Below, in pieces: positions 54,700-64,000 of a stretch of DNA of 64,000 nucleotides. How positions within the stretch are numbered: the stretch's first letter is position 1; each line of letters starts with the position of its first letter. The notes under the pieces were generated by a model, which saw nothing but the letters and a program-made list of their open reading frames with translations, had not been told where the DNA came from and did no database searches. The translations under genes and the position numbers were made by a program. Location of the stretch: assembly GCA_016800925.1 (NCBI GenBank), contig JABCPU010000072.1, forward strand, positions 157,399-221,398, given 5' to 3'. The DNA comes from Suillus spraguei. Taxonomy: Eukaryota > Basidiomycota > Agaricomycetes > Boletales > Suillaceae.

Positions 54700-55114
54700 T
54701 CAAGTGAGTGGGTCCCACTCACAAAGTGTAAGATTGTGAATACCCTTGCTCCTGGCGAGTGTTGGACGTCTCTCGCCTGGCATGAGAACATTCTCAGGGT
54801 AGTGGTGGAGGATGTACCACAGTGGGCCAGAATAGTGGTAGTGTTTTCCATGGAAAATCCCCCCTCGACCAATTGAGCATGCCTGTAAGATTGTCAATAA
54901 TTCTACAAATTAATCTTCATTAAAGCTTACCAAGAAGTGCTGTCAGTCCACCAACAATGCAAGGGATTCCATTGATCGCCCTCCAACAGTCAGAATCTTC
55001 AACTTCCCGCCTCTCAAGTCACTTTGCCAACAATGTCTCTGCTGCTATCCCACATTGCAAAGTGATGTGATCGAGAATTGAGTCCAGTCTGACAAAATCC
55101 ATAGTGAAATCCAT
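54700..55114 (-). pseudogene. Decayed second copy of the KDZ accessory gene
   Basis: The minus strand starts MDFTMDFVRLDSILDHIT and continues WRAINGIPCIVGGLTALL. After a short intron (ending TTACAG near 54,892) comes YILHHYPENVLMPGERRP and ARSKGIHNLTL. This aligns with 47,239 onward at clearly lower identity. A TGA replaces the Trp codon after LLAK (near 55,025) and the frame ends at 54,700, before any repeat region. It lies outside the 12.2-kb KDZ ends, so it comes from another element. Confidence 0.75.
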
Positions 55115-55257
55115 GTGGAATATTGTATGAGAAGTGGCACAGTTTGAGAAGGGGCCAGTGCGAGTGAGGGAGGCACTAAGAGAGTGACATCAATAGCAGA
55201 AGCGCACCATTGATAAGTGAAAAGTCATTACAAACTTTATTGATGTACCAGATAAGC

Positions 55258-55337
55258 TTGACCCTTGGCAAGCACCAGCATAAGCATGGGAATCCCAGGG
55301 ATTCCCATGCTTTCTGCTGGTGCTTGCCAAGGGTCAA
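55258..55337. repeat. 80-nt near-perfect inverted repeat (hairpin)
   Basis: Left arm TTGACCCTTGGCAAGCACCA then GCA, TAA, GCATGGGAATCCC; right arm GGGATTCCCATGC, TTTC, TGCTGGTGCTTGCCAAGGGTCAA. The arms pair over about 36 bp with one internal loop (TAA against TTTC) and a single-base apex. Flanks do not pair. Confidence 0.9.
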
Positions 55338-55686
55338 ATCACTGCACAGGTCATTCCTTATTCGGTCAAATCTGACAAATCAAGTACCATGCTCTACTTC
55401 CAGGGTTCTACTTCTGAGAACCTTCCTAATAGGGAAGTGCTTCCATTGGCCTCTGAAAAGCCAAACTTGACCAATACCAGCTCTCATATGTATGTCTGTG
55501 CACCTGCGAACTTAGAGATGGACAATGATATATAACCAGACCAACAGTGATATCGACCAGTTTGCCCTCAATGTGGCAGTGGTAAACACTGACATTGGCC
55601 AGAAATCCTCAGCAGTCGAAGGGGGTGTGAGCGGGGACAGGCAGTTGAATACTGTCTGAATGTTCCAAGGTTTATACTGGAGGAAT
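55338..55686. other. No gene recognised
   Basis: Short ORFs without motifs, between the hairpin and a Tc1 copy. Confidence 0.4.
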
Positions 55687-55688
55687 TA

Positions 55689-57273
55689 CAGTGGCTCAAA
55701 AACTGTCCGCATGTTTTGACATTTTTCACTATCTATGATATTGTGTGAGAATGAACAAATTCCTCAAGGACATACTTATACCACATTGTAGTATGGCTTC
55801 AGGGCTTTTATTTGAGCCCTACACCGTGGGAATCGGCGGAGATATGGTGGAGATATAAGGCTTATAAAATGATGACTCATGTGGACAGTTTTTTGAGTGT
55901 ATATTAAAACTATATAAATCATTATTTATGACACCATAAAAATCATGCCACTATTATATAAATTATAAAGTGGTGTCATTATGTTATTTTATGACTATAT
56001 CTAACTATATAAACCAGAATATCTCATGTATCATAGTCATAATCACCATGAAAGCCATCTCCTCTGCTCAAAGAGATAATATCCTCTCTCTGTCTTATGC
56101 TGGCCTCTCTGCTCGCCAAATTTCCTCTAGAACTGGAGTATGCAAGTCCACTGTGGCCAAGTTCATCAAAGAAAGCCACCCAGACAAGGAAAACTCTTGT
56201 GGAGGACGTCCATCCAAGCTTACCTCTACTGACAAAAGGGCTATTATCCAACATATCACTACAGGAAAGGCTGATAATGCTGTCCAAGCCACCCATTATA
56301 TCAATTCCACCATCACTACCCCTGTCTCTTCACAAACTGTGAGGAATGTTCTCAAGGCAGCTCATCTCAAGGCAGTAACAAAGAAGAAAAAGCCTCTTCT
56401 CTCCATCAAACATAGGCAGAGAAGACTAGCCTTTGCCTTAGCTCATCAACACTGGACTGTAGAGGACTGGAAGCGTGTTATATGGTCAGATGGAAGGTGT
56501 ATGTATGGAAAAAAGAAGGGAGATGGCCTAACAGACAGAGAGGTTAATGGGACTGTCAAGTTTGGAGGAGGTTCTTTAATGGTATGGGGCTGTATGGGAT
56601 GGAATGGTGTGGGAATGCTTGCTGAGGTTGAGGGGAAGATGAATGCTGAGCAGTATGTGGACATTTTAAATGACCACTTGCTGCCTAGCTTGGCAGAATC
56701 AGGGATTGATGAAGAAGATATCATTTTCCAACAGGATAATGATCCCAAGCACACATCCAGAAGAGCTAGGGAATGGTTTGAAGAACATAACATCAATGTT
56801 CTTGACTGGCCAGCACAGTCTCCTGATGTCAATGTCATTGAACATCTCTGGGGAACACTCAAGAAAAAGCTTCAAGCCTATGAAAACCCCCTAAAGGAGT
56901 ATGGGAGCTTTGGGAGAGAGTAGCAGTGGAATGGGGGAAGATCACAGCTGAGGATTGCCAGAAATTAATTGAGAGTATGCCTAGAAGGATAGAGGCAGTA
57001 ATTAAAGCCAAGGGAGGTCATACAAAATACTAGAATACCTGGTTATTACTGTAAAATACTTGAGTCAAAAAACTGTCCGCATGAGTCACCATTTTGTGAG
57101 CCTTGTATCTCCACCATATCTCCACCGATTCCCACGGTGTAGGGCTCAAATGAAAGCCCTGAAGCCATACTACAATGTGGTATAAGCATGTTTTTGAGGC
57201 ATTTGTTTTTTCTCACACAATATTATAGATAGTGAAAAATGCCAAAACATGCGGACAGTTTTTTGAGCCACTG
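55689..57273 (+). mobile_element. Tc1-type transposon copy 2 (defective)
   Basis: Same termini as copy 1, flanked by TA (55,687-55,688 and 57,274-57,275). The left terminus lacks one A of the A6 run. Nearly identical to copy 1 outside small indels. Confidence 0.95.
56048..56923 (+). pseudogene. Tc1 transposase copy 2, damaged
   Basis: Identical in layout to copy 1 until the first catalytic D. There a 31-nt deletion between GTCAGATG direct repeats, plus one extra A ten codons later, replaces the ETKINRIGSDGKVYVW region by GRCMYG and returns to frame. A lost C in the C-run near 56,890 shifts the last part, ending in LKEYGSFGRE. The second D and the E are kept. Confidence 0.9.
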
Positions 57274-57275
57274 TA

Positions 57276-57732
57276 TACACAAGAAAGTCTATCGGCAGAC
57301 TCATAAACCTTCCGACAATTGAAATTGATACAATCTGCAAGCTGAGATCACTGAGAAGAGATTGTAGACAGTCGATCACATCGTGATAGAATAGACGAAG
57401 TGGCATTTCATGGGGCAGTCAGTTACGACATCTTCATACTTCCAACATGGGCCCGATGGTAACATCTCCACCCACTGGCATAGCTCCCTGCATGGCGGAA
57501 TGAAAGGGAACTTTCCTTCATCTGACATTACACATAGGCATAATGTGAAGTTAAGGAGACCGAGAGAAACTCACAGAGTCAAGATTTAGATATTCGTCAA
57601 TTTCTGACATGCTAAGGTTTGTTCACATCAACCAATGAGTGACCTCCTAATCTTTCTGGCTGGCAAAAGGATACCAAGGAACCTTGGTTCTTTGATGAGC
57701 ATAGATGTCTTGATCAAAACCGTCCATGAATG
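57276..57732. other. Spacer between two inverted Tc1 copies
   Basis: 457 bp without recognisable gene. It forms the loop of a large inverted repeat made by Tc1 copies 2 and 3. Confidence 0.6.
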
Positions 57733-57734
57733 TA

Positions 57735-59318
57735 CAGTGGCTCAAAAAAACTGTCCGCATGTTTTGGCATTTTTCACTATCTATAATATTGTGTGAGAAA
57801 AAACAAATGCCTCAAAAACATGCTTATACCACATTGTAAGTATGGCTTCAGGCTTTCATTTGAGCCCTACACCGTGGGAATCGGTGGAGATATGGTGGAG
57901 ATACAAGGCTCACAAAATGGTGACTCATGCGGACAGTTTTTTGACTCAAGTATTTTACAGTAATAACCAGGTATTCTAGTATTTTGTATGACCTCCCTTG
58001 GCTTTAATTACTGCCTCTATCCTTCTAGGCATACTCTCAATTAATTTCTGGCAATCCTCAGCTGTGATCTTCCCCATTCCACTGCTACTCTCTCCCAAAG
58101 CTCCCATACTCCTTTAGGGGGGTTTTCATAGGCTTGAAGCTTTTTCTTGAGTGTTCCCCAGAGATGTTCAATGACATTGACATCAGGAGACTGTGCTGGC
58201 CAGTCAAGAACATTGATGTTATGTTCTTCAAACCATTCCCTAGCTCTTCTGGATGTGTGCTTGGGATCATTATCCTGTTGGAAAATGATATCTTCTTCAT
58301 CAATCCCTGATTCTGCCAAGCTAGGCAGCAAGTGGTCATTTAAAATGTCCACATACTGCTCAGCATTCATCTTCCCCTCAACCTCAGCAAGCATTCCCAC
58401 ACCATTCCATCCCATACAGCCCCATACCATTAAAGAACCTCCTCCAAACTTGACAGTCCATTAACCTCTCTGTCTGTTAGGCCATCTCCCTTCTTTTTCC
58501 ATACATACACCTTCCCATCTGACCATATAACACGCTTCCAGTCCTCTACAGTCCAGTGTTGATGAGCTAAGGCAAAGGCTAGTCTTCTCTGCCTATGTTT
58601 GATGGAGAAGAAGGCTTTTTCTTCTTTGTTACTGCCTTGAGATGAGCTGCCTTGAGAACATTCCTCACAGTTTGTGAAGAGACAGGGGTAGTGATGGTGG
58701 AATTGATATAATGGGTGGCTTGGACAGCATTATCAGCCTTTCCTGTAGTGATATGTTGGATAATAGCCCTTTTGTCAGTAGAGGTAAGCTTGGATGGACG
58801 TCCTCCACAAGAGTTTTCCTTGTCTGTGTGGCTTTCTTTGATGAACTTGGCCACAGTGGACTTGCATACTCCAGTTCTAGAGGAAATTTGGCGAGCAGAA
58901 GGCCAGCATAAGACAGAGAGAGGATATTATCTCTTTGAGCAGAGGAGATGGCTTTCATGGTGATTATGACTATGATACATGAGATATTCTGGTTTATATA
59001 GTTAGATATAGTCATAAAATAACATAATGACACCACTTTATAATTTATATAATAGTGGCATGATTTTTATGGTGTCATAAATAATGATTTATATAGTTTT
59101 AATATACACTCAAAAAACTGTCCACATGAGTCATCATTTTATAAGCCTTATATCTCCACCATATCTCCGCCGATTCCCACGGTGTAGGGCTCAAATAAAA
59201 GCCCTGAAGCCATACTACAATGTGGTATAAGTATGTCCTTGAGGAATTTGTTCATTCTCACACAATATCATAGATAGTGAAAAATGTCAAAACATGCGGA
59301 CAGTTTTTTGAGCCACTG
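57735..59318 (-). mobile_element. Tc1-type transposon copy 3 (defective, inverted)
   Basis: Termini as in the other copies, flanked by TA (57,733-57,734 and 59,319-59,320). The left terminus has A7 instead of A6. Confidence 0.95.
58041..58958 (-). pseudogene. Tc1 transposase copy 3, frameshifted
   Basis: Start ATG at 58,958 (minus). The frame is lost within 20 codons, where LSARQIS loses bases, again near 58,605 (PSSPSNIGRED instead of LLSIKHRQR), and near 58,455, where a few bases of VNGTVKF are missing. The catalytic DNDPKH and VIEHLWG motifs are readable. Confidence 0.9.
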
Positions 59319-59320
59319 TA

Positions 59321-59585
59321 TAATAGTTTTATGACAGGTGATCATTCATGGTACCTCCAGGTACAATTTATATGTGAATTTTCAGTGCTAAATGCTCATT
59401 TTACCCTCTTTAGTGTCAGATCTCTCAGGGTGCATCTCTGCTTGGGGTGATCTTGTCCTCAGACAAAACGAAGGTCACCAATATATCTGGTAATTGATAC
59501 ACTCACCCTGTCCTGATAAGCCTGGCAAACATCACTTCTTCTTCATGCGCTAAGGCTTTGCTCCACACATATTTACTTGTCGCAC
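59321..59585. other. No gene recognised
   Basis: Flanking DNA between Tc1 copy 3 and an LTR-like repeat. Confidence 0.4.
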
Positions 59586-62069
59586 TGTAGCGAACAAAGT
59601 CACGCTGACCATGAAAGTGCCGTTTTACACAAGTGTCTCATTACTGCCTACAGCAGCTACCAAGAAATCCCCTATAGTGAGCATTAGCCTTTTTGCTTCG
59701 CCGGTACCATTTTCACTCCATGGATCCTTGCCCCTTACCAAATATCGCTACCGATGTCCTCCTGTCCATTCCATTTCTGTCTAAGATCCATTGGTGTGTA
59801 GCATATTCATTTCCGCCATTACTAAAGCTATGGCAAGACTTACCTTACCTTCTGAGACACCGCTTGCTCGCTGCGTGCCTCTGAGCTAAATATCTCTATC
59901 TCACTACCGTTCTTGCTATGTATTCTGGCCGTTCACGTACATGTTAAAAAGGACTCTTCGCACATTCCGGTGTCTTCTTAGATAGATGATCTATAGATAA
60001 AGACCTATAAAACCAAATATCTCCACGGTCAGTGATTCAGACAAATACCAATGACTGATAACGTGGTTGTATGTGGTGGCTGTTTATGTTCCACAGGCTA
60101 CAGTCAGCAAATGAGTCACTTCTGTGAGATCAGCAAACTCTTGGACAATGACAAAGATTCTTGAAACAACTAAACTTCAAAGAAAAACACAGAAGTCAAA
60201 CAAACTTAGAAACAGAAGTAACTGGCCAAATTACTCTCTTCAACGGATGCAGGTGTTTTGCAACAATTGTGCTACCAAAACTTGTGGGAAATTACAACAA
60301 TCACCCTCTCAGACAAGCAGGTAGAATCTCTGGTCAAGACTGATCACTACTTCAGAGATCTTCTAGCTTACTATTGAACCTGCTGCCAAGGAACTCACTA
60401 TGAGTATTAAGCAGTTAGCAGGAACGGACGTCCTTGGATTTCAATACCAAGTCCCCTTTCAATAACTAGAGTCTATCAGTCAGTGAAGACCTTAACTCAG
60501 TATCGCTACTCAGATGTGCAAGATCGAGTGTCACTGTCAACCTCTAAAGTCTCTCCCACTAAGCTACTCTGGCCTTAGATGGACTAAAGAGACAACACAA
60601 ATATCAGAAACACAAGGACACTTAGCACCAACAAACTTTGAAAGAGAGAGAGAGACCAGTAATCAAAGAAAAAAAAAAAGAGAAAGATTCAAAAGAAACA
60701 GAAGCAAGGAAACAGACAACAGAGAAAGAAAAACAGAGAGGATGATGAAAGAAACTAGAATGAATTTGTCAAAGAAAAAAGATTTGTTGTCTTGCTGGTT
60801 GTCAGACACAGTGAGCTCAAGGTAGTGCTATCTCACAGTGTAGACTTCCAATACTGTTGTTGACAATGTTCTTGACAGTGTACTGATACAGCTGGTCACA
60901 CTTCACTCTCAGTTATATTTCTAAGGAGGGAGAAAATCTCTCTCTTATTGACAAAAAGGTGGGTATTATATAGACAAAATGAATGGCTATGCTACTGTTT
61001 TCCCACATTTTGTAGGGGTGCTGACCTACCCTATTTATTGAATATTGTCATAGTTGATTTGTAATATGCTCAAGGGTGTGAGAAAAAGTCATGTGGGATA
61101 TCAATGGCTATGCATAAATTTGAGATCAGGTGACTATTAGTGGCTATCCTAGGAGGAATATCAATTATGTAATATTTGAAGCATAAATTTGCACTTTTTG
61201 TAGATGCATAGAGGTGACGCGAGTGAATCATAATGTGTTTCATGAGTTTTTCTGCAGGGTAACTCTATGTAATTATTTTGCTGGGTCACCTGACATCTGT
61301 GGGAATCTTATGAAGTAGTTTCTGTAGCCAAACATACATAAACACACCCATGAAAAATGAATTAGAAATAATAAGCAAACTTTTACGAGCAAAAAGAAAC
61401 TTTCGATTCTGCATCATGGATTGATTTCTGAATAGAGGAACACTAAGCTATTATAGTCCTGGTACTATTTGTCAGCTGCAGTAGTGTTTAGTCAGCCATG
61501 CACCAGACCAGTTTGGTGCGTGTCACCGGTACTTTTACTTTCCCCCTATGGTACACACAGTACTTAGGAATAGTCACTACCACTGTCTCTAACGGAATAA
61601 AGTCTTTCACTGAAGTTACTGTCTCTTAAGAATTGCTTTACTGCTGCATGCACCACCGCTTGTTACCACTTTCCTGCGCTTCACCGCTTGTTTGACCGCC
61701 AGTTTCCCACGCCATACCGCAGTTTTACCACAGCACTACTGCAGTGTTACTGCACGCACTACTGCAGTTTTACCACATGCACTACCACAGTTTTACCACT
61801 TTCGCTACTGCTTGTCTACCACTTTTCCGTGCTTACCGCTAGTATTACCGCTAGTCTCCCACAGACTGGAGGTCACCGCTAGCATCTCGCTACCTCCGAC
61901 GGCAGTCATGCACCACAGGTTGGGCATTATCAAACTATATTAACTTAGCATTCCCTTTAGGGTCGAACGCTCTTGCTTTGCAAGTGAAGCAGACTAGACA
62001 GAGTGCAAGGCTCGCATACTAGTTTAGGCCGTGGTTCATCTACAGCCCAGGCTAGATTGTATCTTTACA
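59586..62069 (-). repeat. Solo-LTR-like repeat, family A copy 2, interrupted
   Basis: Reverse orientation: begins TGTAGCGAACAAAG and ends GTATCTTTACA. It is homologous to 15,214-17,031 (without the nested B copy), and the empty site GGTACC...CGAAGC of copy 1's nested insertion is visible near 59,700. Flanks CGCAC and CCGCAC suggest an imperfect duplication. Interrupted by the 59,971-61,525 element. Confidence 0.78.
59971..61525. repeat. LTR-like repeat, family C (1,555 bp), nested in family A
   Basis: Starts TGTCTTCTTAGATAG, ends GTGCGTGTCA, with perfect 4-bp duplications CCGG (59,967-59,970 and 61,526-61,529). Removal rejoins family A sequence in register (CACATTCCGG to TACTTTTAC). No coding capacity. 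Contains a purine-rich stretch at about 60,640-60,790. It could be a long solo LTR or a short non-autonomous retroelement. Confidence 0.75.
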
Positions 62070-62159
62070 CCGCACTAATAATCTCGCACACATCGCACTG
62101 GAGGATCTTTGTAAAATGTACTATTACATGGTAAGAATGCACTGGCTCATTTTTTCCTG

Positions 62160-62401
62160 ACATCTTTGAATTCCGTACCCAAAGGTGCAGTAGCACTGGC
62201 CGCCACAATCGTAAGTAAGTTCATTTTTCCTGAATGTGCACTGATCTATTTCAGCTGGCTGCAGCACTTTGATGAATACAGGACAGGCGTGTGGCGCGAA
62301 AAATTGCATGTCAATATGTACTGTCCCATTCACGAAGGTATCCTATGCTTGATGGACCAGATCGAAAAAGACCAGTACCAAATCCAAGTGCCGTGGGTTT
62401 A
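62160..62401 (+). pseudogene. DUF6532-like fragment
   Basis: Two short blocks around a probable intron, PKGAVALAATIVSKF and HFDEYRTGVWREKLHVNMY, then HEGILCLMDQIEKDQYQ. These resemble the C-terminal part of the fungal DUF6532 domain, which is frequent near transposons in agaricomycetes. There is no upstream remainder, since the LTR-like repeat abuts it, so it is a fragment. Assignment is by pattern memory and moderate. Confidence 0.45.
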
Positions 62402-62844
62402 GGCATCGATGGGCAAAGGCTGCTAGGTAATATCAAGTTTCTCCAGTCGTGGATATCATTGATGACACTTGTACTAGTGCCAAGACAGAGGCACCGAAGA
62501 CTCACACCATTGTCTTCCAAGCTATGCTTGACTAACTCGATCATTTCATTTGTTTGCACTCATTTCCATGGAATTATGCTATTGCCATTATGTTCCATAC
62601 ATCTATCTACTGATCATTAATGTTGCATAGTTAAACACAATCCCATATGGTACACAACATTTATAATGAATGATACTCATGTTTATCATGCTTGTGTTGC
62701 TGCTGTAAGTCTTGCACCCAGTCCTGTCCCAGTCAGTTCTTTACAGACAGAACCCTTGCTGTGTGCACTGGGGTGCTGTGCAGTGCTGTCTAGACTACCC
62801 CTTGTTTGCTGATCTACAATACCCTCCATTTCTGAGACATGCAT
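62402..62844. other. No gene recognised
   Basis: Short ORFs without motif, up to the next LTR-like repeat. Confidence 0.4.
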
Positions 62845-63802
62845 TGTAAAGATACAACCTAACCTGGGCTGTAGATAAACTACCTCCTAAGTTAGTATGT
62901 GAGTCTTGCGCTCTGTCTAGTCTGCTTCACTTGTGAAAACAAGAGTGTTCGACCCTAAAGGGGGATGCCTATTAGTATGGTCAAGTTCAAGCCTAACTTA
63001 TGTGCGAATGAAGTGTTGGTCAGCGGTAAGTTGCCACGGTCAGTGATGATACCGCCGGAACTAGCGTCATGTGTAGCGGTGCTACTGGTCGAGATATAGT
63101 CAGAAACAGTTGCATTGAGTGAGCGATGTCAAGTAATGATATCAGCGGTAGTGGTAAGGTTGCGAGCAGGGCAAAGAAACAGTAAAGAAAGCCACAGTAC
63201 TTTCAGCGGTAAAGTAGCGGTGCGTGAGAAGTTCAGTAAAAATAACAGTCAAAAGTCCAGCAGTATACCAGCAGTAATGGAGAACAAGCGTGATCGATTA
63301 ATGAGCGATAAGGAACTTTAAAGACTACATCAACTACTGGGTGGATCCAGAGCTAGACAATAATCCTGACCTATAGTACGTGCAATGGTGTAAAATCAGG
63401 TGCTGTATCATGTGGGGTATGTGGTGCTTGTACCCTAATTGTATGTATCCGGAATACTCTAGGCGAGATCAGTAGCGCTCGAGTGTAGTAACCGCCATAT
63501 GTAAACATAGCGTGAGGCACTGCGGCATGAGGCAACATGTAATAAGACTTGCTGTGGAATCAGTGATAACAAACATAAAACAAATGACGCACCAAATGGA
63601 GCTATGCAGACGTGGCAAGGACATGGGAGGACATTGGTATGTGGAATGTGGTGCGGTAGTTCGGTACGGTGTGCGGTAAGTGTGGGATGCTGCCGGTAAT
63701 GCTAAAGGGGTAAGACAGCCATGGACAAGTGGTAACTCCTATAGACGTGAGACGAGTGTCAAAAGATAGGTTTTTAAGCCCAGCACCAATATGTTCATTA
63801 CA
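62845..63802 (+). repeat. Solo-LTR-like repeat, family B copy 3
   Basis: Starts TGTAAAGATACAACC, ends CAATATGTTCATTACA, flanked by perfect 4-bp duplications GCAT (62,841-62,844 and 63,803-63,806). 958 bp, homologous to the two other B copies. Confidence 0.87.
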
Positions 63803-64000
63803 GCATCATACCTTCGACCCCTTTCAATTGAATCCAGCATTGGGAGGCTGTGATCTACTGTGAAAGGATGGAGGCATGATGCGATGAATGACATCCTCCA
63901 CAAGGTTTTTGTGAATATGGAACACCTTGTGCATGAGCTCAGCCATCAAACTTCCATCCCACTCATCAAATCATTTCATTATGGCACAAGAGCCACACTT
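63803..64000. other. Right flank, possibly part of a disrupted gene
   Basis: About 200 bp of open-looking but unrecognised sequence continuing beyond the window. No call possible. Confidence 0.3.

Noticed and set aside
60514..60825. 103-codon Lys/Arg/Glu-rich ORF
   Set aside because: Lies in the purine-rich stretch of the family C repeat; composition alone explains it.

Overview
The window is nuclear DNA from a filamentous basidiomycete, most likely a mushroom-forming agaricomycete. Evidence: very short GT-AG introns (about 45-65 bp) in the two host genes, a DUF6533-type 7TM-like gene typical of these fungi, a KDZ transposon fused to a Ulp1-type peptidase, fungal Tnp2/CACTA and Harbinger elements, and LTR retrotransposons. 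No prokaryotic features are present.

Layout. 1-7,043 is the only host-like part: the 3' two-thirds of SEY1 (ER-fusion GTPase), a tRNA-Val(AAC), a relic of a PIF1-like helicase, and a multi-exon membrane protein gene. From 8.7 kb to the right edge almost everything is mobile DNA, much of it nested. 8,751-10,718 is a deleted hAT element with an 8-bp target duplication. 10,733-26,830 is one PIF/Harbinger element of about 2.95 kb, stretched to 16.1 kb by two insertions. The first is an 11.5-kb block (11,750-23,274) in its Myb/SANT gene; that block carries a decayed Tnp2 transposase, itself broken by non-coding solo-LTR-like repeats. The second is an apparently intact Tc1 transposon in its DDE transposase gene.

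27,499-40,372 is a Copia retrotransposon on the minus strand. A 7.6-kb Gypsy chromovirus (29,438-37,078) sits between its integrase and reverse transcriptase. The Gypsy element has an extra 3' ORF with two zinc knuckles, and an 11-nt match between its putative RNA 5' end and its primer site that points to self-priming. 40,437-42,180 is a truncated tRNA-Leu followed by a second, differently deleted hAT copy. 42,207-54,406 is a roughly 12.2-kb KDZ transposon with the transposase-Ulp1 gene and at least two accessory genes. 54.6-64 kb holds a decayed accessory-gene copy, an 80-nt hairpin, two head-to-head Tc1 copies, three solo-LTR-like repeats (one nested) and a DUF6532-like fragment.

Several insertions are dated relative to each other by target duplications that restore reading frames when removed. 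Older elements carry repeated CGA-to-TGA type stops, the pattern expected from cytosine deamination. The young Gypsy instead carries only single-base contractions in short base runs, which may be sequencing errors. All calls come from reading the sequence; no database search was possible, and splice sites are inferred from consensus and frame.
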